From assembly GCA_963839645.1 (NCBI GenBank), contig CAWIVZ010000008.1:1116001-1180000 (forward strand): a stretch of DNA of 64,000 bases. Direction: 5' to 3'. A program made the position numbers and the translations under genes. Under the pieces are notes generated by a model that did not search any database, was not told the DNA's origin, and worked only from the letters and a program-made list of their open reading frames with translations. This DNA comes from PALSA-911 sp963839645 (GTDB lineage Bacteria; Pseudomonadota; Alphaproteobacteria; Acetobacterales; Acetobacteraceae). How positions within the stretch are numbered: position 1 is the stretch's first letter; each line of letters begins with the position of its first letter. Positions 44,697-53,427 of this stretch are shown in pieces.

Positions 44697-45926
44697 TCAG
44701 GAGGTCGCCGCCGCCAGCGTCCGCTGGCGTTCGGCGAGCACCCACCACAGCGTCATGCAGGCCGCCAGCGCCAGCACGGGCAAAATCGCCAAATTCACCG
44801 ACGCCCATCCCTCGTTCAGCAGGAACGGCCCGGCGGCCAGGCTCGCCAGCGCGGTCGCGACATAGCGCATCAGCTCCGCGACACCCTGCGTCTTCGCCCG
44901 CTCGTTCGGCCGGCAGGACTGCGCCAGCAACGTGGTGCCGCCGACGAACAGGAAGTTCCAACCGATACCAAGACACAGCAGCGCCAGATAGAACGCCGGC
45001 AGTGAAACCGAACTCACCGCCGCTATGACGCAGACAACGTTCAGCGCCATGCCCGCGAACAAAATCGGCGACAGCCCGAACCGCTTGATCAGCGCGCCGG
45101 TGAAGAACGACGGCGCGAACATCCCCACCAGGTGCCACTGGATGATATTGGCGCCATCGTCGATCGTGTGGCTGCACGCGATCGCCGCCAGCGGCGCCGC
45201 CGTCATGACGAACATCATCGCCACCGAGCCCACCACGTTGTTCGCCACCGAGGCGACAAAGATCGGCTGGCGCATGATCGCCCGCAACGGCCGCGCCGGC
45301 CGGATATCCGCATCCCGCACAGAAGCGGCCGGCGCGATATCGCGAAAAAACCCCAGCAGCAGCAACATGGACGCGAGGCCGAGCAGCGCGACCATCAGAT
45401 AGGCGCCGGCGAACAGATACGCGGGAAACAAATCCTTGCTCCACGCCGCCAGCGCCGGGCCCAGCACCGCGGCGATCACGCCGCCGGTCAGCACGGTCGA
45501 GATCGCCTTGGTCTTCAACGGCGCCTCCACCCCGTCGGCCGCGGCCAGCCGGTAATACTGCGCGAAGGCCTGGAAGACCCCAACCGCCGCGGTGCCGACG
45601 CAGAACATCCAGAAATCGGCATGAAACACCGACCACACCGATACGCAACCGCCGGCGGCCCCGACGAAGGCGCCGAGCGCGAAGCCCAGCCGCCGCCCGA
45701 TCCGTGCCATCAGCAACGACGCGAACAACGTCACCACCGCCCCCGCCACGGTGATCATGGCGAATGGCAGCGTCGCCAGCGACTTGTCCGGCGCCAGCTG
45801 ATAGCCGGTCAGGCCGGTCAGCGTCAGGTCGATGGAAATGGCGCAGGTGAACAATCCCTGGCACAGCGTCAGCACCCAGGCATTGCGCCGCCCGGCGTTC
45901 CCGGCTTCCGATCCAAATAGGGTCAT
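44697..45926 (-). CDS. MFS transporter
   Basis: The 409-residue protein has about twelve helices: WVLTLCQGLFTCAISIDLTL, the loop LMARIGRRLGFALGAFVG, FQAFAQYYRLAAADGV, and WNFLFVGGTTLLAQSCRPNE. The pattern resembles MFS proteins of the permease/YfmO-like type with unknown substrate. ATG 45926 was chosen at a ribosome site. It is divergent from the GlxA-type regulator gene, with 97 bases between, so it is a likely target of that regulator. Confidence 0.85.
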   Translation of the reverse strand: MTLFGSEAGNAGRRNAWVLTLCQGLFTCAISIDLTLTGLTGYQLAPDKSLATLPFAMITVAGAVVTLFASLLMARIGRRLGFALGAFVGAAGGCVSVWSVFHADFWMFCVGTAAVGVFQAFAQYYRLAAADGVEAPLKTKAISTVLTGGVIAAVLGPALAAWSKDLFPAYLFAGAYLMVALLGLASMLLLLGFFRDIAPAASVRDADIRPARPLRAIMRQPIFVASVANNVVGSVAMMFVMTAAPLAAIACSHTIDDGANIIQWHLVGMFAPSFFTGALIKRFGLSPILFAGMALNVVCVIAAVSSVSLPAFYLALLCLGIGWNFLFVGGTTLLAQSCRPNERAKTQGVAELMRYVATALASLAAGPFLLNEGWASVNLAILPVLALAACMTLWWVLAERQRTLAAATS

Positions 45927-46023
45927 TTCCCAACCTTCACATCTTGACGCCGGCATCATGCCGCGCGAGGTTCATGGCTGAAACGACAATAATCCATGAT
46001 TTTCAGCCATAGACCGGCGCAAC

Positions 46024-46983
46024 ATGACCCGCCATATCCGCTTCTTCCTCTATCCCGACTTCCAATTGCTGGACCTCAGCGGCCCAATGGCGGCCTTTCA
46101 GGCTGCCGCCAACGCCGAGCCAGGGGCGTATCGCATCAGCGTGGTTTCGGAACACGGCGGCGCGGTCGCAACCTCGGCGGGCCCGGCAATCACGACCGAA
46201 GCGCTCGACCTGGTCGGCTGCGACACCTTCATCGTCCCCGGCGGCGGCGGCGTGCACACGGCCATCCAACGGGCGCAAACGGTGGCGCTCGTGCGTGAAG
46301 CCGCCGGACGGGCGGATCGGGTTGCCAGCGTCTGCACCGGCGCCTTCCTGCTCGCCGCCGCCGGCCTGCTGGACGGCCGCCGGGCCACCACGCATTGGCG
46401 CCACGGCAGCCAGCTCCAGGCCCAGTACCCCGCCATCCGGGTCGACCCGGACCGCATCTTCGTCAAGGACGGCACGGTCTGGACCTCCGCCGGCATCACC
46501 GCCGGCATAGATCTGGCCCTGGCGATGATCGAGGCGGATCGTGGCCCCGCGATCTCCCGCGCCGCTGCCCGCCAACTCGTCGTCTACCACCGCCGCCCCG
46601 GCGGACAGTCGCAGTTCTCCGCGCTGCTGGAGCTGGAGCCGCGATCGGGGCGCATCCGCCAGGCTCTGCACTTCGCCCGCGACCATTTGCACGAACCCTT
46701 GCCGGTAGAACGCCTGGCCGAGGCCGCGCGGCTGAGCCCGCGCCAGTTCGGCCGCGCCTTCCTGGCGGAAACCGGCCAAACGCCGGCCAAAGCCGTGGAG
46801 CGCCTGCGCGCGGAAGCCGCCCGGCCCCGGGTGGAAGACGGCGGCGAATTGCTGGAAACCATCGCCCGGGCCGTCGGCTTCACCGATCCCGACCGCCTGC
46901 GCCAAAGCTTCATCCGAGCCTTCGGCCACCCCCCACAAGCCCTGCGCCGTTCCGCTCGTGCGGCGGTCGGGGCTGGGAAGTAA
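46024..46983 (+). CDS. GlxA-family AraC-type transcriptional regulator
   Basis: The 319-residue protein has an N-terminal DJ-1/PfpI domain (IRFFLYPDFQLLDLSGPMAA, DTFIVPGGGGVHTA, and the elbow Cys in VASVCTGAFLLAAAGLLDG). The C-terminal AraC domain carries two helix-turn-helix motifs (LPVERLAEAARLSPRQFGRA, then LETIARAVGFTDPDRLRQSF). The domain-1 Cys is typically non-enzymatic in this family and binds small ligands. It probably controls itself and the divergent MFS gene. Confidence 0.92.
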   Translation: MTRHIRFFLYPDFQLLDLSGPMAAFQAAANAEPGAYRISVVSEHGGAVATSAGPAITTEALDLVGCDTFIVPGGGGVHTAIQRAQTVALVREAAGRADRVASVCTGAFLLAAAGLLDGRRATTHWRHGSQLQAQYPAIRVDPDRIFVKDGTVWTSAGITAGIDLALAMIEADRGPAISRAAARQLVVYHRRPGGQSQFSALLELEPRSGRIRQALHFARDHLHEPLPVERLAEAARLSPRQFGRAFLAETGQTPAKAVERLRAEAARPRVEDGGELLETIARAVGFTDPDRLRQSFIRAFGHPPQALRRSARAAVGAGK

Positions 46984-47190
46984 GGCCAAGGGGCTTTGCC
47001 CCCTGGACCCCCACCAAAGGCAAGCCTTTGGAATCCATCCATTTGTTTGCGAGTGCAAGGAGGGCCCACCGAGACCGAGCAAGGTCCGGGTAGGCCCTCC
47101 TTGCACTCGCAAACCAGTAGCGGGTTCTAAGGGCTAGCCCTTAGCGGGGTCCAGGGGCAGCGCCCCTGGCCTTACTTCCCAGCCCCGACC
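46977..47190. repeat. Large nested palindromic intergenic element (copy 2)
   Basis: Outer arms GGGAAGTAAGGCCAAGGGGC (from about 46976) and GCCCCTGGCCTTACTTCCC (ending about 47180) are near-exact reverse complements; GTCCAGGGGC-type boxes are next to them. The centre holds a second long stem: TTTGCGAGTGCAAGGAGGGC near 47045 pairs with GCCCTCCTTGCACTCGCAAA near 47092. The outer arm resembles those at 152 and 10355, while the inner stem differs, as if arms were conserved and cores exchanged. The left arm overlaps the last codons of the glxA-type gene. Confidence 0.7.
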
Positions 47191-47250
47191 GCCGCAAAGA
47201 AAAAGGAGCCTCGCGGCCCCTTTTCAGTCTTTCAGGTTCGTCCTCTTGCG

Positions 47251-48381
47251 TCAGACGTAATGCTCGGCCAGCGGCAGGAAGCCATTGAAGCGCTGGGCCG
47301 CGTAGGTCGTGACATAGGCACCGGTGTCGAGAAGCTCGACCTTGTCGCCGCAGGACAGTGCCAGCGGCAGCCGGTAGTTGCTTTTCTCATACAGTATATC
47401 GGCGCCGTCGCAAGTGGGGCCGGCGATCGCCACCGGGCCGGCGCGAGTGCCGTCATGCGGCGTGGCGATGCGGTACTTGATCGCCTCGCCCTCGGTTTCC
47501 GCCAATCCGCCGAAGCGGCCGATGTCGAGATAGACCCAGCGCACCGGATCGTCCTGACCCTTGCGGCAGACCAGCACCACCTCGGCCTGCACCAGCCCGG
47601 CGCTGCCGACGATGAAGCGGCCCGGCTCGATCAGCATTTCCGGCAGCGCGTTGCCGAAATGCTTGGTCATCGCGGCCATGATCGCATCGCCGAAGCGGTC
47701 GATCTCCGGCACCTCGCTGCTGTAGCGCACGGGGAAGCCGCCGCCCAGATTGACCATGCGCAGATTGACCCCGGCCTCCTTCAGGTCGGTGAACAGCATG
47801 CCCACCTTGCTGATCGCGGCTTCGTAGGAACGGGTCGTGGTCTGCTGGCTGCCGACATGGAACGACAGGCCGAACGGGTCCAGGCCGAGCTGGCCGGCGC
47901 GGATCATCAGGTCGCGCGCGGTCTCCACCGTGGTGCCGAACTTGCGCGACAGCGGCCAGTCCGCACCCTCGTTTGCCACCAGCAGGCGGCAATAGACGCG
48001 CGCGCCCGGCGCATGGGCGGCCAGCTTCTCCAGTTCCTCGGCGCTGTCGAAGGCGAACAGCGACACGCCGGCGGCATGGGCGCGCTGGATGGCGGACACT
48101 TTCTTGATGGTGTTGCCGAAGCTGATCCAGTCCGCCGGCGCGCCGGCTTGCAGGCAGAACTCGATCTCCTCGATGCCGGCGGCGTCGAAGCAGCTGCCGA
48201 GCTTGACCAGCCGCTGCAGGATCGGCGGGGCGGGATTCGCCTTCACGGCATAATAGATCTGCGCGAGCGGCAGCGCGTTCTTGATGGCGCGGAAATTATC
48301 TTCCACGCGGTCGACATCCAGAACCAGGCACGGCGTCGCCGGTTGCCGGTCACGAAGAAACTGGGCGATCTTTGGGGTCAT
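47251..48381 (-). CDS. Type III PLP ornithine/lysine decarboxylase
   Basis: A 376-residue fold-type III decarboxylase with PLP lysine 47 in IYYAVKANPAPPILQRLV, GLSFHVGSQQTTTRSYEAA, the phosphate loop NLGGGFPVRY, and EMLIEPGRFIVGSAG. The C-terminal active-site Cys is in AIAGPTCDGADILYEKS, with Asp for substrate amine. This is the eukaryotic-like ODC group common in alphaproteobacteria, which makes putrescine (or cadaverine). ATG 48381 has GGAGG upstream. The protein starts 24 bases downstream of a perfect inverted repeat. Confidence 0.92.
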   Translation of the reverse strand: MTPKIAQFLRDRQPATPCLVLDVDRVEDNFRAIKNALPLAQIYYAVKANPAPPILQRLVKLGSCFDAAGIEEIEFCLQAGAPADWISFGNTIKKVSAIQRAHAAGVSLFAFDSAEELEKLAAHAPGARVYCRLLVANEGADWPLSRKFGTTVETARDLMIRAGQLGLDPFGLSFHVGSQQTTTRSYEAAISKVGMLFTDLKEAGVNLRMVNLGGGFPVRYSSEVPEIDRFGDAIMAAMTKHFGNALPEMLIEPGRFIVGSAGLVQAEVVLVCRKGQDDPVRWVYLDIGRFGGLAETEGEAIKYRIATPHDGTRAGPVAIAGPTCDGADILYEKSNYRLPLALSCGDKVELLDTGAYVTTYAAQRFNGFLPLAEHYV

Positions 48382-48403
48382 CGCACCTTGCCTCCCTCTA
48401 TAG

Positions 48404-48430
48404 ACGCTCATCTGTCACTGCGATGAGCGT
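48404..48430. promoter_or_regulatory. Perfect 9+9 inverted repeat in the ornithine decarboxylase leader
   Basis: ACGCTCATC (48404-48412) and GATGAGCGT (48422-48430) are exact reverse complements with a nine-base spacer, just ahead of the ribosome site (GGAGG near 48393). The position fits an operator or a 5'-UTR hairpin that could control decarboxylase translation in response to polyamines. It is not followed by a T-run. Confidence 0.45.
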
Positions 48431-48610
48431 GATTAACGAAACGGTCGAACGAACCAGCGACAAACTAAGTTGCCAGAACGCTTGACGTCGTTGCGTAACC
48501 ACGAGGGCCAGAGGCACGTGCGTTGCTGCGTGCGATCCTGATAGGACCCCTCTCGCCGCAACGCAAGTGGTATTAGATCGCCGGGGATCGCGCCCCGCGC
48601 AGACCCGTGC

Positions 48611-49621
48611 ATGACAATGTGCCGGGCGAGAGGCCCCCTGCCCCGTCGAGCCGCACCGGAGTTCCAAGCATCCGGAAAAAGTTGCAGATTGGCGGCCGCG
48701 CCGGCGGCTTCAGCACCTTCGGGTCAAAGGAATTCGACGATCGACACAGGCCAAAGCCCGGCATCGCGCCCCGCCGGCTGGTGGGGTTGGCTGGCGGCGG
48801 TGATCGCCGCCACCATGCGCGGCGTCGCGTCCGACCGCGTCTCGCTCGCCGCCGCAGGCTGCGCCTTCTACGCCACGCTGGCGCTGTTCCCGGCGATCGC
48901 CATCCTGGTTTTCGTCTATGGCCTGGTGTTCGATCCGCACACGGTGGTGCCGCAAATGCAGGTGCTGAAGGAATTGCTGCCGGACGCCGCGTTCCAGTTG
49001 ATCACCCAGCGCCTGATCAGCCTGGTGTCCCAGCCGCGCGGCACGCTCGGGATCGGCCTGCTGGTCAGCACCTCGGTCGCCTTCTGGTCGTCGGCAACCG
49101 GCACCAAATCGATCTTCTCGGCGCTGAACATCGCCTATAACGTGCCGGAGCGGCGCGGCTTCCTGCGATTTCAGCTGACCGCGCTGACGATGACGCTGTG
49201 CGCCATCCTCGGCGCCATCCTGGCGATCACGCTGCTGGTGTTCCTGCCGGTGGCGATCGCCTTCGTGGGCCTGGAATTGCATCAGGCCGCCCTGCTCAAT
49301 CTCGGCAGCCTCGGCGTCATGATGCTGTTCGTGATGCTGTCGCTGCGCCTGCTCTACCGATTCGGACCCTGCCATTTCGATGAACAGGGCCGCGACATCC
49401 GCCACCGCATCGGCCCCGGCGCCGCCGTCGCGACCCTGGTCTGGCTGTTCGCCTCCGTCGCGCTGTCGTTCTACGTTTCCCATCTGTCGAGCTACGACGC
49501 GACCTACGGCCCGCTCGGCGCGGTGGTGGGCCTGATGATGTGGTTCTACGCCTCCGCCTATGCCGTGCTGCTCGGCGCCGAGCTGAACGCGGTGCTGGAG
49601 CGGCACGCCGAGCGGGAGTAG
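48611..49621 (+). CDS. YihY/BrkB-family inner-membrane protein
   Basis: The frame is up to 336 codons. The conserved part begins about residue 57 with WWGWLAAVIAATMRGVASDR and VSLAAAGCAFYATLALFPAI. It continues with FWSSATGTKSIFSALNIAYN and the family signature ATYGPLGAVVGLMMWFYASA, then GAELNAVLERHAERE. Six helices are expected. The first 45 codons look non-coding, so the true start is probably downstream; no good ribosome site distinguishes the options. Family function is unsettled (once annotated as ribonuclease BN). Confidence 0.85.
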   Translation: MTMCRARGPLPRRAAPEFQASGKSCRLAAAPAASAPSGQRNSTIDTGQSPASRPAGWWGWLAAVIAATMRGVASDRVSLAAAGCAFYATLALFPAIAILVFVYGLVFDPHTVVPQMQVLKELLPDAAFQLITQRLISLVSQPRGTLGIGLLVSTSVAFWSSATGTKSIFSALNIAYNVPERRGFLRFQLTALTMTLCAILGAILAITLLVFLPVAIAFVGLELHQAALLNLGSLGVMMLFVMLSLRLLYRFGPCHFDEQGRDIRHRIGPGAAVATLVWLFASVALSFYVSHLSSYDATYGPLGAVVGLMMWFYASAYAVLLGAELNAVLERHAERE

Positions 49622-49637
49622 ACGGCGCTCCGTAAAC

Positions 49638-50081
49638 TCAGCCGGGAGGCGGCAGGAAATCCACTTCGCAGGTGGCGGAAATCCGCACCACTTCGGCCGG
49701 GTCGGTCAGGTTGTGGATGCGGGTGAACAGCTCGTGCAGCTTGCGGGCGGGGCTGACCCAGAACAGCGCCTTCACCAGCCGGTCGCCGGCGTTGGCATAG
49801 CCGTGCGGCATGCCCATCGGCATCCGCGCCATGCCGCCGGGCAGCAGCACATGGCTTTGTCCGTCCAGGGTCAGGTCCATCCTGCCTTCCAGCAGGAAGA
49901 TGAACTCGTCCTGCGTCGGGTGGATGTGCGGCGGCACGAAGGTTCCGGGCATGCCGTGCGTCTCGAAGCTGAACGAGCTGTCGCACAGTTCCTTCATGAA
50001 ATAGACCTGACCGAGGATGTTCCAGACCGTGCCGCCATCGCCCTCGCCCGGGGGAGTGATGCCCGCATTGAGTTTCCGCAT
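49638..50081 (-). CDS. Cupin domain-containing protein
   Basis: The 147-residue single-domain beta-barrel has cupin motif 1 in TFVPPHIHPTQDEFIFLLEG (two His, one Glu metal ligands) and motif 2 in MPMGMPHGYANAGDRLVKA (third His). The metal site looks complete. The function is not predictable. It is the last gene in line with the livKHMGF operon, 28 bases after livF, so it may act on or sense the imported compound. Confidence 0.85.
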   Translation of the reverse strand: MRKLNAGITPPGEGDGGTVWNILGQVYFMKELCDSSFSFETHGMPGTFVPPHIHPTQDEFIFLLEGRMDLTLDGQSHVLLPGGMARMPMGMPHGYANAGDRLVKALFWVSPARKLHELFTRIHNLTDPAEVVRISATCEVDFLPPPG

Positions 50082-50109
50082 GTGCCGTCTCCGTTGCCGC
50101 CGAAAGGGG

Positions 50110-50805
50110 TTATAGATGCAGGTACCGTTCGCGGATATTGGCCGCCCGCGCAAGACCCGCGGGGTCGCCGGTCCAGACCGTGCGGCCTTTTTCCAGGATC
50201 ACCATGCGGTCCGCCAGGCGCATCATCGCGGCCAGCGAGCGGTCGATCAGCAGGATCGACAAATGCTGGCCGCGCAGCCGGGACAGGCAGGTCCAGATCT
50301 CCGCGCGGATCCGCGGCGCCAGGCCTTCGGTGGCTTCATCGAGGATCAGCAGGCGCGGGTTGGTCATCAGGGCGCGGCCGATCGCCAGCATCTGCTGCTC
50401 CCCGCCCGACAGCGTCCGCCCGGCCTGGCGGCGGCGTTCGCCGAGGCGGGGAAACAGGTCGAACACGCTGTGCAGGGTCCAGGTTTCGCCGAAGCGGGGC
50501 GCCGCGGCGGCCAGCAGGTTCTCCTCCACGCTCAGGGTCGGGAAGATCTGCCGCCCTTCCGGCACCAGGCCGAGGCCCAGCTGGGCGACGCGGAACGGCG
50601 GCAGGCCGGCGGTGGAGGTGCCGTCGATGGCCACGCTGCCCGCGCTGGCCGGCAGCTGGCCCATGATCGCGCGGATTGTGGTGGTCTTGCCCATGCCGTT
50701 GCGGCCGAGCAGCGCCACGACCTCACCGGCGCCGACCGACAGCGTGACGCCGAACAGCACCTGCGTGTCGCCGTAGCCGGCGGCGAGATTCTCGACGGTC
50801 AGCAT
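50110..50805 (-). CDS. livF: Branched-chain-type ABC transporter ATPase LivF
   Basis: The 231-residue ATPase has Walker A VVALLGRNGMGKTTTIRAIM, Q-loop region LGLVPEGRQIFPTLSVEENL, signature TLSGGEQQMLAIGRAL, and Walker B RLLILDEATEGLAP. Short length and the GRNGMGKTT form indicate LivF rather than LivG. The switch region reads LIDRSLAAMMRLAD, with Arg where the H-loop His is usual; a base error or a real change is possible. It overlaps livG by 7 bases. Confidence 0.93.
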   Translation of the reverse strand: MLTVENLAAGYGDTQVLFGVTLSVGAGEVVALLGRNGMGKTTTIRAIMGQLPASAGSVAIDGTSTAGLPPFRVAQLGLGLVPEGRQIFPTLSVEENLLAAAAPRFGETWTLHSVFDLFPRLGERRRQAGRTLSGGEQQMLAIGRALMTNPRLLILDEATEGLAPRIRAEIWTCLSRLRGQHLSILLIDRSLAAMMRLADRMVILEKGRTVWTGDPAGLARAANIRERYLHL

Positions 50806-51554
50806 GTGTCGCCCAGATAGACGGCGCGCACCGCCGCGTCCTGGCGGATCTCCGCCGGGGGACCGCTGGCCAGGATGCGGCCTTCCGACAATACCGTGAC
50901 GGTATCGGCGAGGGCGAACACCGCGTCCATGTCGTGCTCCACCAGCACGATGGTGCATTCGCCGGCCAGGCTGCGCAGGATGCCGATCAGCCGGGCGGCT
51001 TCCTCCACGCCGGCGCCGGCCAGGGGCTCGTCCAGCAGCAGCAGGCCGGGGTGGGCCGCCAGGGCGATCGCCAGTTCCAGCTGGCGCTTCTCGCCATGGC
51101 TCAGGCCGCCGGCGATGGTCGTTTCCGGCGCTTCCAACCCGACCTTGGCCAGGGCAAGGCGGGCGGCGGCGTTCAGATCGGCTTCGCGTGCCGCCGCGCG
51201 GAAGAAGCGGAACGAGGACCCTGCCCGCGCCTGCGCCGCCAGGGCGACGTTCTCCAGCAGGGAGAATTCCGGCAGGATGGAAACGATCTGGAAGCTGCGG
51301 ATCAGGCCGAGCCGGGCGCGGCGATGGATCGGCAGGCGGGTGATGTCCCGGCCGTCCAGCCACACCGAGCCGGCGTCCGGGGGGACGCTGCCGAAGATCT
51401 GGTTCAGCAGGCTGGTCTTGCCCGCGCCGTTCGGGCCGATGATGGCGTGGATGGTGTTGGGCAGTACGTCGAGCCAGAGGTCGTCGGTGACCACCACCGC
51501 GCCGTAGCGCTTGTGCAATCCGCGCAGCGAGAGTTTCGGTTGCCCTGCCATCAT
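50799..51554 (-). CDS. livG: Branched-chain-type ABC transporter ATPase LivG
   Basis: The 251-residue ATPase has Walker A AIIGPNGAGKTSLLNQIFGS, RLGLIRSFQIVSILPEFSLL, signature GGLSHGEKRQLELAIALA, Walker B GLLLLDEPLAGAG, and H-loop VLVEHDMDAVFALADT. The ISRSFQ-like segment is characteristic of LivG. It works with LivF on the LivHM channel. The start overlaps the livM stop (ATGA). Confidence 0.94.
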   Translation of the reverse strand: MMAGQPKLSLRGLHKRYGAVVVTDDLWLDVLPNTIHAIIGPNGAGKTSLLNQIFGSVPPDAGSVWLDGRDITRLPIHRRARLGLIRSFQIVSILPEFSLLENVALAAQARAGSSFRFFRAAAREADLNAAARLALAKVGLEAPETTIAGGLSHGEKRQLELAIALAAHPGLLLLDEPLAGAGVEEAARLIGILRSLAGECTIVLVEHDMDAVFALADTVTVLSEGRILASGPPAEIRQDAAVRAVYLGDTC

Positions 51555-52471
51555 TTGGGCCGCCCGATCGCCGCCAGGCCGCCGCGGAAGAAGATCACCG
51601 CCAGCACCAGCAGCGGTCCGTACAGGATCCGCCAATGCTCGGTGACATTGCCCAGCGCCTCCTCCGCCAGCAGCACCGCGGCGGCGCCGAGGATGGCGCC
51701 GTGCACGCTGCCCGCGCCGCCCAGGATGACCATGATCAGCAGATCGCCCGAGCGCTGCCACGCGGCATAGGCCGGGGAGGCGAACTCGGCCGCGTTGGCC
51801 AGCAGCGCGCCCGCCAGCCCCGCCATCATGCCGCCGATGGCGATGGCGGTGAGCTGGATGGCGAAGGGGTTGATCCCCAGGCCCTGCACCCTCTGGCGGT
51901 CCTGGCGGATCGCCCGCAGCGCGCGGCCGAAGCGGGAGGCGACCAGCGCCCGGCTGAACAGATAGCAGCCCAGCAGCAGCGCCAGGCAGGCCGCGTAGAA
52001 ACCATACGGGGTCGCCAATGGTTTGGCATGAAACAAGGTGGTGCGCATGGACAGCGTGTAGCCGTCGTCGCCGCCGTAATCCGCCAGCGAGCCGGCGGCG
52101 AAATAGACCATCTGCGAAAACGCCAGCGTGATCATGATGAAATTCACCCCGCGCGTGCGCAAGGCCACGGCGCCGGTGGGGATGGCGAAGGCCAGCGATG
52201 CCGCCAGCACGACCGGCACCACCACGGCGGCGTCGGTGATCGCATTGGCGTCCAGGATCGCGACGCCATAGGCGCCGATCGCCAGGAACGCCGCATGGCC
52301 GAAGCTGACCAGCCCGCCGGCGCCCAGCAGCAGGTTGAGGCTGAGTGCTGCGATGCCGAGGATGGCGATGCGCGCGCCGAGGTCCAGCAGGTAGCCGGCA
52401 TGGGCGCCCATCGGCAGCACCAGCGGCAATGCCAGCAGCAGGAAGATGGGAACCGCCGGCGGCAGGCGCAT
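51551..52471 (-). CDS. livM: Branched-chain-type ABC transporter permease LivM
   Basis: The 306-residue permease has about nine helices: ILGIAALSLNLLLGAGGLVS, FGHAAFLAIGAYGVAILDAN, ALRTRGVNFIMITLAFSQMV, SRFGRALRAIRQDRQRVQGL (cytoplasmic coupling loop), and GGAGSVHGAILGAAAVLLAE. This is the LivM pattern. Its ATG overlaps the livH stop by one base. Confidence 0.94.
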   Translation of the reverse strand: MRLPPAVPIFLLLALPLVLPMGAHAGYLLDLGARIAILGIAALSLNLLLGAGGLVSFGHAAFLAIGAYGVAILDANAITDAAVVVPVVLAASLAFAIPTGAVALRTRGVNFIMITLAFSQMVYFAAGSLADYGGDDGYTLSMRTTLFHAKPLATPYGFYAACLALLLGCYLFSRALVASRFGRALRAIRQDRQRVQGLGINPFAIQLTAIAIGGMMAGLAGALLANAAEFASPAYAAWQRSGDLLIMVILGGAGSVHGAILGAAAVLLAEEALGNVTEHWRILYGPLLVLAVIFFRGGLAAIGRPK

Positions 52472-53388
52472 CAGTTCGGCACGGCGGGGAACAGCCCGGC
52501 CGGGCGCACGGCCAGCACCGCGGCCATCACCAGATAGATCAGCATGGAGGCCAGCGCCGGCCCCACCCTGGCCGCCGCCGTGCCCTGCAGCAGCAGGCCG
52601 GCCGCATCGGTCACCATGCCCCGGCCGAGCGTGTCCACGAGCCCCACCAGAATGGCCGCGACGAACGCGCCGCGGATCGAGCCGATGCCGCCGATCACGA
52701 TCACCACGAAGGCGAGGATGAGCAAATTGTCGCCCATCCCCGGCTCCACCGACACCAGCGGCGCTGCCAGCGCGCCGGCGAAGCCCGCCAGCATCGCGCC
52801 GACGCCGAACACCTGGCGGAACAGCCGGCCGATATCGACGCCGAAGGAGGCGATCATGACGGGGTTGGATGCCCCGGCGCGAATGCGCATGCCGGTTCTT
52901 GTGCCGTGGATCACCGCCGCCAGCCCTGCCGCGACCAGCAGCCCGGCGGCGATCAGCGCCACCCGGTAGACCGGATAGCGCAGCCCCGGCATGATCGGAA
53001 ACGAGCCCGACAGCGCCGCCGGCATCGCCAGTTGCAGCGGCGCGGCGCCCCAGATCACCCGCACGCCCTCGTTCAGGAACAGGATGATCCCGAAGGTCGC
53101 CAGCACCTGGTCCAGATGGTCGCGCCCATACAGATGCCGGAACACCGCCCATTCCAGCGCCAGCCCCACCGCGCCGGCGGCGAGCACGGCCAGCGCCAGG
53201 GCGAGCCAGAACGATCCGGTGACCGCAGCCGCGGCGACGGCCAGGTAGGCGCCGAGCATGTACTGCACGCCATGCGCCAGGTTGATGAAATCCATCACCC
53301 CGAACACCAGCGTCAGGCCGGCGGCGATCAGGAACAGCAGCAGGCCGAGCTGCACGCCGTTCAGCGCCTGAATGACCAGCAGCGTCAC
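52471..53388 (-). CDS. livH: Branched-chain-type ABC transporter permease LivH
   Basis: The 305-residue permease has about eight helices. It starts at a GTG (MTLLVIQALNGVQLGLLLFL), followed by LTLVFGVMDFINLAHGVQYM, the LivH signature. TRTGMRIRAGASNPVMIASF is the ATPase-coupling loop, and FVVIVIGGIGSIRGAFVAAI follows. It forms the channel with LivM. Confidence 0.94.
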   Translation of the reverse strand: MTLLVIQALNGVQLGLLLFLIAAGLTLVFGVMDFINLAHGVQYMLGAYLAVAAAAVTGSFWLALALAVLAAGAVGLALEWAVFRHLYGRDHLDQVLATFGIILFLNEGVRVIWGAAPLQLAMPAALSGSFPIMPGLRYPVYRVALIAAGLLVAAGLAAVIHGTRTGMRIRAGASNPVMIASFGVDIGRLFRQVFGVGAMLAGFAGALAAPLVSVEPGMGDNLLILAFVVIVIGGIGSIRGAFVAAILVGLVDTLGRGMVTDAAGLLLQGTAAARVGPALASMLIYLVMAAVLAVRPAGLFPAVPN

Positions 53389-53427
53389 GGCTCGGCCAGA
53401 CTGGAACTCAAATAGGCGAGGCGGCGG

